A DNA stretch of 64,000 nucleotides, taken from Branchiostoma lanceolatum (Eukaryota > Chordata > Leptocardii > Amphioxiformes > Branchiostomatidae). The translations under genes and the position numbers were made by a program. How positions within the stretch are numbered: position 1 is the stretch's first letter; the number at the start of each line of letters is the position of its first letter. Location: the NCBI RefSeq assembly GCF_035083965.1, contig NC_089735.1, forward strand, positions 11,186,001-11,250,000. The letters are read 5' to 3'. The notes beneath the pieces were generated by a model that was given only the letters and a program-made list of their open reading frames with translations, had not been told where the DNA came from and did not search any database. This document shows positions 24,301 to 52,600 of this stretch, piece by piece.

Positions 24301-26117
24301 GCAAATTTTCTGAGGGACATCAAACTAAAAAAACAGAATGTACCTGACTATCCAGGTTTGTTGTTGTCAGCAACATACACTTCAAACTACATGTATATAT
24401 AACTTTTAAAGAACTTGTCGAAGATTACATAAAACCTGCATACACAAAAACTATGACCCAAGTGTTTATTGAATGATTTTGAGCACTGGTTTCTGAGCAA
24501 GTCGGATCCAAGCTACCTTAGAACACCACCTCAAATGCTGTCAAGAATTTGAAACAAACACCTTGCTGCCTCATCAAACGTGCTCTCAGTAAGGAGAGAT
24601 GGCTTTAATTCGGCATACACTCCCTCTATCCATCAAAGTCTACTTGTACAATAAAGTCCCTTAGAACCAATGAAATAAATGTCAACCTATAAGTAGTATA
24701 AGTACTACTGACTTTCTGTAAAAGTTGTCTGACAAAGACAATTTAAGGCTATTTGATATGTTTTGGTAAATTCCCAAAGTTGCAGAAACATTAGTAGAGT
24801 ACAGTAGAAACCTTTATTTTCCTAATTACCAGTGTATCTATATGATTAATCCTTCCTTTCATGATTACTTTGATTTTGTCCTATTTCACTCAAAGACGTA
24901 TCTGTCTAATACACATGGATCGAGTTTCTTGTACAGGGTGGAAGTTCAAGCCCTGCTTGGCACAGATGTTTAGGGTTGCACTTATCCTTTCAGATGGGGA
25001 CATATATCAGGGAGCTTCAGGCATTATCCTCAGCCATCAAACCGCTGCGTGTAAAATTCTAAAAGAACTCAACACACTTATCAAGAAGAGTAAGGGTGAT
25101 CCACTATGCTTGGGTAAAAACGTGATCTATAGCGAACTATTAGAGAATTAAGCCAAAATGCACAGCTAACTTCAGGAGTATCGGCCACCTACAAATTATG
25201 CTATTTTGAGGCAGCGTATCGCTTTCTGCAGATTTTGTCGACCACATAACTCATGAAATTAAATGGCTTTCTCTAGATATTACTAATTCATAAATAGCTT
25301 CACGACAGAAAAAGGCGTACAGGCTCCCTTGAATCAAAATTTTGCTGGACACAAGATTTTTGCAGTGTTGAATTTTCTTTACTTTAGATTGACCAAATTT
25401 GTGTAGCAATATTGTCAATATTTTTTAGTGATTCATGTGAAATGCTTGAGGACGACTGAAACATTTTCATGTCGGACAGAGTTATCAACCGTTTTATTGT
25501 TATTGTTATCTTTATTAATTTATGAATGAATTGATAAATCTGTAGTAAATGTATGTGGCTTTTTTCATCTTACCTTCCCAGTCTGTTGACCCTTTGGGCT
25601 CCATGTTCCTCTGTGCTTGAAGCATGGTCCTTGCCTGTGTACCCAGTGAGTACAGCATCTGTGGTTCACAGAACTGCATCACACCCAGCATGTAGTTCGC
25701 CTTACTCCAGTAGCTGGCTTCTGCAAACCATGCCCAGGTATCTGCGATGTGTTGCCTCAGTTCTCGTCTGTTTAGAGCCCTGTCTCCGCTAAGTGTGGAG
25801 GAGTCTCCGGGAAGACTGGGGTTTGTCCGACACCTGGCATAGGTGTAGTCCTTGTATAGCAGTGGGCTGAGGAGAGAGACCACGTACTCCATGAGCTCTG
25901 CGCTGTGGAAGCGCCGCGGGAGTCCGAGGAGAAACCTCCGCTTGGAGTGATCGCCTGCCCGCAGGAACCATTCCCGGGTGAAGCTGATCGTGGCTCCCAG
26001 TCCACAGGCCTCGCAGTGCCCACATGTCGTGGCTGGCTGCCCCGAGGTACATCGGAGAGTCGGAGCCCGTCCCAAGTTGAACTCGACCACTTCTGTGGTG
26101 TCAGGCGGGTGTCTCAT
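15369..26117 (-). CDS. FBXW10: F-box/WD repeat-containing protein 10
   Basis: Ten exons: 26117-25574, 22075-21642, 21218-20980, 20521-20318, 19865-19744, 19314-19247, 19056-18976, 18603-18461, 17582-17418, 16767-15369. All phases agree, giving 1,132 aa. Residues 1-181 match the vertebrate FBXW10 N-terminus (CGHCEACGL, RRFLLGL, YWSKANYMLG). The F-box is at about 266-312 (KYRDFVSGLPVHLSKYILGF). MEERNVYCGAYNV precedes WD40 repeats over about 400-667 (GSYDTTVRCWSLQAGSCLRI; TGCSDGKMRIFNLLSGDC). Such proteins recruit substrates to SKP1-CUL1 ubiquitin ligases; the substrate is unknown. The last exon encodes a 465-residue Pro/Ser/Arg-rich, probably disordered tail, much longer than the human end. I chose the ATG at 26117; the open frame continues to a TTG at 26141, and a 5' untranslated exon is possible. 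Exon 2 could begin the F-box region only after the 3.5 kb first intron. Confidence 0.9.
17139..17420. mobile_element. Foldback element with 14-bp target duplication
   Basis: Arms at about 17,153-17,232 and 17,282-17,370 are inverted copies (CCTTCATCAAGGCAAT versus ATTGCCTTGATGAAGG; AACCAAGTGATTTATT versus AAATAAATCACTTGGTT). The element lies between two exact copies of AGGATTCTTACCTG (17,139-17,152 and 17,407-17,420), read as a target-site duplication. The right copy overlaps the FBXW10 exon 9 donor. Diverged half-arms occur at about 5,113-5,175 and 52,910-52,985. Confidence 0.75.
17750..18420. repeat. Interspersed repeat with ATGCAAAT-rich blocks
   Basis: Two to three diverged units of about 270 bp follow one another in FBXW10 intron 8. 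Each contains CTCATTAATTATGCAAATT-like sequence, then TTGCATAAT, CAAGCTAT, CCAAAAATCATGACCATCCA and CTCTCTTCCTCAGTTACA. The same blocks recur around 59,640-61,260. Confidence 0.6.
20769..20790. repeat. (TA)n microsatellite
   Basis: A pure TA run of about 22 bases lies in FBXW10 intron 3. Confidence 0.95.
23230..23710. repeat. Degenerate tandem repeat of about 100-110 bp
   Basis: Roughly five successive units share the order TTTTTGTCC, (A)AATAGAAAAACTA, CAGAC(C/T)G, CATGCAAT(A/T)TTTC, (A/T)GTAAAAGTCA. Units are strongly diverged, so the array is old. Confidence 0.6.
24893..25100 (+). repeat. SINE-like copy in FBXW10 intron 1
   Basis: GGAAGTTCAAGCCCTGC is a degenerate pol III B box. It is followed by GGGAGCTTCAGGCATTATCC, CAGCCATCAAACC and AACACACTTATCAAGAAGAG. 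These are the reverse complements of blocks in the 2.3 kb and 29.5 kb copies, placing all three in one family in opposite orientations. Confidence 0.55.
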
Positions 26118-27115
26118 GGCGGCTATCTCCTGCCTTATCAACCAGAAGCCGCAAATTAAGGTAATAACTCGGAAGGCATATTGACAATGTCTTCTGGAAC
26201 CACTTATAAGTCTATTGTTTGGTTAAATATCAGCGTGACAATCATGAATTTGCAAAGCACCTGGTTCTGTTGACCAAAACATGTACTACAAACAGAAGAC
26301 AGCAAGAAGGCATGACATCCTCGAGCGCCGCACTCAGGGTTGACAAGTCACGGCGTCTGTTAGAAAATCCAATTGTTGCTCCCTCGCAGGAAAACAAGCT
26401 TGGTTAGAAACGTTCCGATATTTCTTCTGAACTTGTCTGTAAGGCAAGGCGAGGACGTACTTGATCAAACACGCCCCATAGAAACCGGTAGTTTGGGACA
26501 TCGGAAGTCACGGCAAACACAACTGTTTTGGGTCGTCATTGGCGATGTTTGGGAAAGAGATTAGTTCACATTCCGACCAATCAGAGCGCAAACTTTGTCA
26601 CCAATCAGAACGCGGTATTTTCGAAGGTCTCACCAATCACAGCGTGGCGGAAAAATAGCAGCGTAAGACAGAAACTAGTTACCAATTCGTAAACCCTTGG
26701 TAAACCACATTATCTAATCTTTCTCGACATACTTATTTTCCTAGAGTGTATAATTTTAATCATTGTTTTGACTACAGTATCAGATCATTTTTCCGGGTCA
26801 TATTTTGATCTTCAGTATCAAAATAAAGTTTTAGGGTCAAAATAATAAGCCGGTATAGACCATTTTTAAAATAGGGGAACACTTTCTGATGACTTGTTTT
26901 TTAATCTCAACTGTTTACAAAATACACAGGTTTCAAAAATATTTTGCTGCTTTTATTTAGTTTATTTCAATTTGCTTCTAGTAAAAATCATCTGTGAATA
27001 GCGTTGTGTATTTAGTATTTATATCGACCAGATATCTCAAAACCCCCTAAAATATAGTCGTTCAGTCTTACATAGTGTCCTGGGAAGGAGAGCTGCAAGG
27101 CACAGGAAGAAGAAA
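26118..27115. other. Divergent spacer FBXW10 / ANAPC16
   Basis: Apart from the CCAAT cluster no exon is supported here. The sequence around 26,300-26,660 is richer in CpG than the surrounding DNA, as expected of a housekeeping promoter. Confidence 0.5.
26538..26637. promoter_or_regulatory. CCAAT-box cluster, FBXW10 / ANAPC16 bidirectional promoter
   Basis: CCAAT occurs at 26,577-26,581, 26,601-26,605 and 26,633-26,637, all on the plus strand and each within ACCAATCA, and once inverted (ATTGG, 26,538-26,542). Spacings are about 24 and 32 bases. CCAATCA is the established NF-Y core. The cluster lies between two divergent start codons about 1 kb apart (26,117 and 27,116), so a shared NF-Y-type promoter is likely. 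Confidence 0.6.
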
Positions 27116-28824
27116 ATGGCGTCGGTCCGAAATAATCCGAGTAACGTCGAAGATGTATTTGTGGCCATGGCCGCCATGGCACCGAGAAAGGCTCTGTTTC
27201 AATCACCGAAGGAAGACGAATTGGTTGAAGGTAAGTTGGATCTACAGCAATGCCCCTCAAGTGTAGTGTTTGTACGTGCAAAGTGAAAAACCCAACTCTA
27301 CTCCGGATAGCCTGAACTCAATCAAGCTCCTGTAACGGCTTGCCGCCCTGTAATCGCATAGTCGCCCTGTAACTGCATAGCCGCCAAAACCGCATTTCCG
27401 CGGGGAGGGGACAGAAATCCCCGGACAGCTGGAGTTTGCGTTATACAGACTATACTCCGGAAGCCAACTGTGTTATAAAATCTTTGGAAAGTCAGCAAAA
27501 GAAGTGCACCACATCACACAAGATGTCAACAATATATTTATGAAACGACTTAGTAAATCCAGAAGTGTTCTATAATCGATATTCATGTGTATCTGTTTTT
27601 TTTCTCCACAGATGGCAGTCAGTCCCTTGTGAATAAACTGATGATGGATTTTGATGTGGCCTCTGTCAGGAGATCTACTAATGCAGGTAACAAAACCACT
27701 GGAAAATAAACACACAGTTACTAGTACAAGCATGTCACCACCTACAGGGCTCAGCTCAAAATGCTTTATCTCGTGTTTTATTCAATATCATGAATATGTT
27801 ACATATGCATGACATCAAGTCTGTATTCTTTTAGTTTTAGCCAAATTGTTAAGCTCTTAATCTTATTTGCAATCTAATGTGATTTTGAGTTGTTATTGTT
27901 TTGAATTATTCTGAGTTGTTATTGTTTTGAATTATTCTGAGTTGTTTGATTTATTACTCCTATGTTTGATCATTTCTGTTTTATGTTATATGATTGTGAA
28001 TTGATTACTCGTTAAGTTTATGTTAAGTTATCCTTTTGTATCCTGATTGTTATGATTTGTCATGGAATGTAATGGGTTCCCTTGGAAATCAGTTACAATG
28101 TTAACTGAAGGGACCACCCTAACGTACTGCAAATTGCAGGTTACATTCTGTGGGTATTTAGAGTCCTGAGTTTTATGATAACAGGGCTCGAAATACTGGG
28201 TGCATGTGCACCCAGTGCACCCAATTTTGGACCTGTGCACCTAATTTTTTACTGTGGGTGCACTGGTGCACCCAAATATTTTTGTACGGTTTATTGTGTA
28301 AAGGTATCACTGCACACTAGTAGACAGCATATTCTTGACATCTAAGTGTAAGAAAATAATAAAATCTTTGTTGTAGTACTTGTTTAAGATTTTGATGGTA
28401 GAATTTGAGTTAAATTCGATTTTGAAAGCTTCAAAACTGCGTGCCGAGATCGCGTGCCTTCACGCGCATGAAGAGGAACAGTATAAATTAGGTTTGTCAT
28501 TAGGTTTTGCTTACAATAGTTACATTCTACTTTATTTTATGTGGTGCACCCAAAATTTTTTTGGTGCACCCAATTTTTTAGGTTGGGTGCACCAGTGCAC
28601 CTATTCCCAAAACTGAATTTCGAGCCCTGCTGATATAAATGTATCGTAGAGTTCATGTACTAGTTGATATGAACTTCAGAAGATTTGTGCATGTACTGAA
28701 CATAGCCTGGTTTCTGTCCCCAGAGTTGCACCAACAGCGGCTGAACGTGTTAAGACTTCGGCTGGAAGAAACGGCGGCAGACAACTGGAGATATAAACCC
28801 GTGGACAAGCTGATGGGACTTTGA
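27116..28824 (+). CDS. ANAPC16: Anaphase-promoting complex subunit 16
   Basis: Three exons, 27116-27230, 27612-27686 and 28724-28824, join in phase to 96 aa (human 110). I identified it from the conserved blocks APRKALFQSPK, LVEDGSQSL, DVASVRRSTNA and NWRYKPVDKLMGL. These align with the human PPRKALFTYPK, EDGSERFL, VASTLKQ and EWRFKPIEQLLGF segments in the same order. APC16 is a small metazoan subunit of the anaphase-promoting complex, the E3 ubiquitin ligase that drives mitotic exit. The human serine-rich N-terminus is absent, and the protein ends right after LMGL. The downstream sequence CAATAAAATAAG near 29,200 is a likely polyadenylation signal. It shares a promoter region with FBXW10. 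Intron 2 carries a hAT-like MITE. Confidence 0.9.
28182..28629. mobile_element. hAT-like MITE in ANAPC16 intron 2
   Basis: The ends CAGGGCTCGAAAT and ATTTCGAGCCCTG are perfect inverted repeats. Subterminal regions are full of GGGTGCACCAGTGCACC-type palindromes. The CAGGG terminus and subterminal repeats suit a non-autonomous hAT-type element, but an exact 8-bp target duplication is not visible (only TGATA is shared), so the superfamily is inference. The 448-bp interior encodes no transposase. Confidence 0.65.
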
Positions 28825-31398
28825 CATCTCACACCCACTCACTATTCAGTTCTTCTCCATGCAAGGACATTATTTTAGATACATGTATTTCTACCCAGAT
28901 TTGAGTGTGCCAAGAACTGAAGTTGCTGGAGATTAGCTCTATATATAAAGTTGCGATAATGACAAGCTTCATTGCAATATAAGAACTGAAGTTAACTTAT
29001 TTTTGCTGTACATGTATGTTGCACTTACTTGTACAGTAAGAACAAACAACCCAATTTTCATGCACTATGGTTTTGAAAGTAGTTATTTCCCAAATGCAGA
29101 TTGAAATTAGTTGTACATCTTACTGCATTTTCCATCATTGTGTCTTTATGTAAAGCCTGGCTTCTGTGTATGTGGATTTTATTTATATTGGCAATGCAAT
29201 GCAATAAAATAAGCATGAAATTCTTGAAAAGGTCCTAGGGTTTTGATTTTCTTCCTGTTAATACATACATGTATTTCATCTTCTTAGCCACCTTTTCCAC
29301 GTATTGATGCTGGAAGTGAGCATTTTTATAAACAATGAAAAAGAAAATCTTATAGAGTAGATCCTTTCAGCCAGGTAGGAAGATCTTGTGTGAACAATCC
29401 AGAGCCTTGCAGTTGTACTATTTGAAGTTATAAGGTAAAGCAATCATCCTCAATTGAGGTGAAGCATGATGCTTTTTCAAGTAGCTAGTGGTAGTACAAC
29501 GTTGCTTCTCCATGGCTATCGTTTTTGGTCGAGCACACCGGATCACCCCTACTCTTCTCAATAAGTGTGTTGGGTTCTTTTACGTCAGAGGTTTGAGGCT
29601 TACGCCCGAAGCTCCCTCATACACCGGGCCGCCGGCTTTACGTCACCATCCAAAATTACGAATATTTAGATATGTGAAACCTTCAAGCAGTAATAACATG
29701 TACACAGGTTGAGATTAAATCTTGTTTTTATTTGCTTGCTACTGTATGTGGGTGATTCAATCAACAAGGAAAGTATGCTGGAAATGCTGAGAAGGAATAT
29801 AGTCTACATGGTATGCCAAGTTAGCAGCATGGCAACTTTGCTTATAAGGCTGGCAAAGACACCGAAAGTGCAGAATATATGGCTGAATGTACATGTACTA
29901 GTAAAGAGTCAACTAGAGAGTCCATGTGTAGCCTTTTTTGGTATTGACTATTTACTTATTTCTTGCTGAGTTGATGATATTCTCAGATTGTAGAGACAAA
30001 ATCACTTGGTTGTAGCCAGCTTTTTTTCTCCATTACATAGTAGTATGTGAAATACGCCTCCTGCACAATGTGTCAACAAATGGCATATTGCTTGTTACAC
30101 AAATACAGCTGGAAAATCTTACAGTATACCTTTCCTTGGACCTATGACCACTGTCATAGGTTACACATTAACTTGAATGTTAATGTGTATCACAATTGAA
30201 TTACACCATTCACACAGACTTTCAAAGGTCATGTGGGCAAATTCATATCATACTATTTTTTTCTAAATTATGTTGCCATACCATCTTATTAACAGTTGTG
30301 CTGCAATAGATAGTAAGCATTAAATTTAATGATACATTAAATCTATCTAGTACACTGCATTTACAATGTAGATTCAATAATTGGAGACTGATGTTAAAAG
30401 TACAGGGTACATCGAATTTGTAAGGCACAATGGATTCAGCTTTAAGATGAGTATGTCTTAAAAATCTTGATGCATGATTGAATACATGATTGGTGGCCAG
30501 TTTTTAATTACAGACTTTTCACAATGTTATGATTTTTTTTAATGTGAAGTAAAACTACATATAGGAAGACTCTGGGTCTAAGCCGAGTGAAAAGTAGATA
30601 AAAGTCTTTGATTGTACATCAAGAAGCAAGATTTGAAACCTGGTAGTCAATATACTATGCTCCCCAATAGTTTAGACTGATTGGGCATTTTGTATGGAAA
30701 GCTTTATCCCATGATACCAAGGTGAAAAAAAAAAGTTTACATGAAAAAATTTGTAGAACATTCAAGCACTTCATACAAGAAAACTGAAGAAGTCATCACC
30801 CTCAAACTGGCATCACTCAAAAGGAAAAATATGAAACTAAAAAGTTAAGATCACCTCAAAGTAAAAGTATAAGACAGGCAAAATAAAAACCTAATAATAT
30901 ATTTTGGAGATATAGTATATTATACTAATAATTGACTACCAGCTACTATAGCACAGTCATTGTCTAGTTGTACAAATTTAACTCCGGACCAAAGCAAAAG
31001 TGTTTTTGTACTCATAATTTTAGGCAAATGATTTTAAGACTAGGTAGTGCCACAGCACTGCTTGGAATGTTTGTATTGATGATGATATAGTCTTCAAGAA
31101 TGTTGAAAAAAAAAACTTTTCTTACAACTTAAAGACCATTATGTATTTGAGCACTAGACAGCCTCTTGTTAAGTTGTTGACTATAGAGTAGTTCTTATCT
31201 TATATACTGATGTTTGCTTCAAGTTTGACGTAAAATATGGCTTAACTTATAATGGTGGTCCATTAAACTCAAGATTTCTATCAGGATAATCTAGCACTGT
31301 TGGACAAGGAAACTGGGGACAGTTTACAAGCAATAGAAGGCCTGATATCAGATGATAAGTACAACTGCACATATGACTGGCTACAGAGCTGGTAGTGT
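28825..31398. other. Spacer ANAPC16 / PAPSS 3' ends
   Basis: This convergent spacer contains the ANAPC16 3' untranslated region, a SINE copy at 29,447-29,665, and otherwise AT-rich sequence with no supported gene. Confidence 0.6.
29447..29665 (-). repeat. SINE copy lacking the tRNA head
   Basis: CAATTGAGGTGAAGCATGAT, AATAAGTGTGTTGGGTTC and CCGGCTTTACGTCACCATCC match the tail and body of the 2,208-2,540 copy closely and in the same order. The tRNA-like head is missing, consistent with 5' truncation. Confidence 0.6.
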
Positions 31399-48653
<17,255 letters not shown>

Positions 48654-49605
48654 TTTTCTCGTGACGGGGGACCGGGAAAGGCAGAAAAGAGTCGATATTT
48701 TCACAGTAACGCTGTCCGCAGACGAAAACCGGAAGCTGGGTAGTGTAAACCGGAAATGACACTGAGGCATTTAATTTTGACCAGTCCACTATTCACAGGG
48801 ACGTCGTGGAAATATTATTTCGGCTTTATATCAACTCTAAATCTCTGTTACGCAAATACAAAGAAAATGTGTAATATAAAATTTACTACACAATCAAAAC
48901 GAGCAACGAAAAAAAGTGTATTTTTGAGAGTTTGTCACTATTTCATTTTCTCATCACCTCCCCCCCCCCTTGCATAAGGTTGGGTCCACCCTGATACATT
49001 GGATGAAGAGGAAACAAAGATGTGGGATGCAGAGGGAAGTGATGTTGTACTGATCAGTGGTGGAATGAGTCCAGCCCATGTCTACATTCTGCAGTGAGGA
49101 CACTGTTCAGAGGAAGGGAAGAGCTTGAAGACAAGCGTGCGAAGACTGATATCAAGTCCGGTTGTAATTGTGAAGCACTGTGCATTGGTCGAAATATATC
49201 TTGAGCTTGTCGTTTTATATAGACTCGGGGTAATGGAGGTTGATAGAAGTGATGTACAAAAGGAGTGATGTACTGAACCCAAATGGAAATGGTATCTAGT
49301 GATTGCATTTCTTGGGGAAAGTCAAGTTAAAGTCATCCGGTAAACATCACAACGTGTTTGACTGAGCCAGCAAGCATCAAGTTACCTTCATTTTCGAATT
49401 CCTCCATGTGGTCCTTATGCGCGAATTAGCTCCCATGGCAACTGGAGAACTTTCTCTTTGACTGTTAAAGCTCGCTATGTGATGCTTATACCAGACTAGT
49501 TTTGAATGTACTTATGGATATTTGCCAGCATTGTTAAAGATCTTAATAATCAACCCGTCATGATTTGTTATTCCAACACAAGCCTGTCGATGCTTCTATT
49601 GTAAA
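48654..49605. promoter_or_regulatory. Divergent promoter region, PAPSS / MINPP1
   Basis: The two start codons point away from each other across 952 bp. The PAPSS side, including the sequence just inside intron 1 (around 48,490-48,560, with CCACCGCGCGCGGGCG), is locally GC- and CpG-rich. A C run (about 48,958-48,969) and no supported exon were seen. Confidence 0.45.
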
Positions 49606-52600
49606 ATGTCGCTCTACGTCGCAACAATGTTTATCAGATTAGGACGGCGTACCAGGGTTCGAATCCCGCCTGTCGTGACATGCTTTTCGCTGCTCTTCAT
49701 TGCAAGCCAGGTTTCTACCCAGGACCCGCGAGGATCTGTGAAACCCGACATTTTCGCCACCTACACGAAATATGACTCCTCCTTCACCTGGCTAGAAAGG
49801 ACAGAAAGAGACAAGATTCCGGCGGAAACATGTCCTCATCTCCGCCAATGTAAACCTGTTCATGTCAGTATGCTGATGAGGCACGGGACACGATATCCTC
49901 AAAAGAGGATCATCGGCAAAATCGACTACGTCGTTTCCTCGATTCGCCACTACGGGTCAAAGGAAAAGGACATCGTGAACGTGATGAGGCGGTGGCAAAA
50001 TTCATTTGAGTGGCAGGATGCGATGATGCTCTCAGAAACAGGCAAATGGGAAATGGAGGAACTCGCGGGTCGCACTGTCCAACGTTTTCCTGCAGTATTC
50101 CACGGCGCAAAGCCGGAGAGCCTAAGAATTGTAAGCAGCACAAAGAACAGGACCATAGACAGTGCCTCTGCATTTGTAAGAGGAATATGGAATGGTTTAA
50201 AGGAAATTAAAGCAGCCGATAGCATAAAGGACCCGCGGAAATTAAAGACTGAAGCAGGTCCTCAGACAGACAAACTCTTGGTCTTTCTTGAGAAGTGCAA
50301 GAAGTGGGCTGAAGAAGTTGAGGGAAGCCCAGAGGCCTTACAAGAAGTGTCAAAGTTCTTGGAAGGTCCTGAGGTTAGGAGTGTGCTGAAGAACATCACC
50401 TCGCAGTTAGGACCTTCAGTGCTGCTGGATTTCTCAGCCGGTAAGTTTGCTTAAGCCCCCCTTTCACTGGACCCACGGTGCACTGGCGTTGTCGCTGCGT
50501 CCTCAACTGGATTTGTGTTACTTTTGACTTTATAATGGGAATACAGGTATATTTCAAAACTTACAAGCTACAGGATAATGACTAAAAAGACAAAGAAAAT
50601 ATACAAAGCTTAAAAAGATTCAGTTTTTGTAAATGAAATTCGTTGAGTGCTTTGTCAATTTGATTGGCTGCAGCGACAACGCTTTATTGAAGAAAAAAGA
50701 GATTAATTTTATGACGTTGAAAAGAAAATTTGGTGAGTCCATTTTTTATGTGGAACAAAATTGAATCCTTTTGCAAACTTTTATGTCTCGACATGTTAGC
50801 ATTCATGCTACTCACTGTAGTTATAGATTTTAGTCTGTTGGTAGCCAATTAGTTTTGTTTGTTGTTGCTGTATGTTATTCTGATATGGAACAAGTCAAGT
50901 TTGATTCCATAATTCATGTTGTTGTTTCAACCATGAGCTCAAAGATACTGTAAACTCCTGATTTTTCCTACGCTGCTGAATTTAGATGCCGTCAACTTGT
51001 TAATAATGAAATACTTACAACATGTACAATAGAATTGAAGTGAATGAAATCAAATGTTTCAGGCAAAATATCATTAAAGCATTTTCATCAGGGTAAACAA
51101 ATTCAACAAATCTTGTTCCAAGGTATACCCAGAGTACACTCACATATACCTCTTCTATTGCCAATATATATTATGTATATAGGACCCCCGGAAATTAAAG
51201 ACTGAAGCGGGTCTATATGCCAGGTCTCATTTACCAATTAGAACAAGGCGTATGATGGAGTATAGGTCATTCAGCACCAAGGGCAGGCCTGACATCCCTA
51301 ATTAAGTGGATGCTATTTTATACAGTAGAGTAATTGCTTTCATTTGTGTGGATTCATTCAGCATCAGAATTGGACATCATGATTTATTGATGGTGACAGT
51401 TTGTAATTGTCATTTCAATTTTAGATCTAGTTTTAGGTTCATAGAATGTTAGTGTCTACCTTAAAACACTCCTTCCTGCTCCAACCGTGAAATTGGATCC
51501 ATGCAAAAATAAATGACTTTGTGACAGTAGCTACTTAAGACTTGGTAGATTGAGACACGAGGAAATGGCTGGCATGGTTTTCCTTTGGATGAGAATCGTA
51601 GGCGTGGTCGCCCATCATTGACACTTAAGAAGGTGGTAGAAGAGGTTGTAGGTCTTGAAGACGATGTACTCTGCTCTGTCATGCTTGACAGGAACCTGTG
51701 GCGTCATTTGTGTCACCTCACAGAGGATGAACTGAACTGAAGATTGAGTCAATAGGTCATGTTCCCTGAAATTACTTGCTATATAATTGGGAACAAGGCT
51801 TGTGATAATGTTCAGCACCAAGGACAGTCCTAACAACTATCATCTTCGGATGCTGTTTTATATTCAGTGGAGCAAGTGTATTTTTTCAATAGCTTTTTGA
51901 TATGGTGACCAAAACCATTTATTTAAGTTTGTCAAATGCTCAAGCAGTGGAAAAAAAAAGTCAATACTTTAAAATGAAATCATTATCCCTTGTGTAAATT
52001 ATAATCTCTAAGACCAATGCATGTGATGTTCAACAAGGGACTTGTAAATAATGTAATTGTATACATTAGAAGTAAAACATCTGTATACGTTACAATGATA
52101 AACTTGCACGTTTTTCTTCACAATGGGTGTGATATTGCCACATGAATGAATAATGACTCTCCCCCATAATCTATTATCTTCTTCCATGGTTCAAAATATG
52201 GTGGAGTTGCAAGAATCATAAATAATACATCCTGGTTGTACTACCTGCTTTTGTAATGGCAACAATGCGGATTTATTAACACTAAATAATACATCCTTGA
52301 ACCGGGCACGCCAACTTCTATTGATAGTGTTTTGTCAACAATCTTATCAATAACAGTGACGGATATTGAGAGAGCAGAGGATGGATGGGAAGGTTGTTAC
52401 CTTCTTCTGATTGCACCTCAGGCGTCTTTCTGACACTGCCCATTGATTGGACGAAAGCAGGGCATTCAGAAGAAGGTAGTGGTCTCCCTATATATCCAAC
52501 CTCTGCTTGTTAGAGAGCACTAGCTATTGGTCACTGTTTAGTGTGCCCTAGCTTAACCATATACTGCTAGACTCTTGATTGGTTTAAGGCTTGGCCAATC

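Larger units (their letters stand above)
22076..25573. other. FBXW10 intron 1, 3.5 kb
   Basis: This is the largest intron of the gene. It contains a degenerate tandem array (about 23,230-23,710) and a SINE-like copy (about 24,893-25,100). No exon-like open frame with splice sites was found in it. Confidence 0.7.

Noticed and set aside
26118..26141. Earlier FBXW10 start at 26,141
   Set aside because: The codon there is TTG. The first ATG in frame after the upstream TAA is at 26,117.
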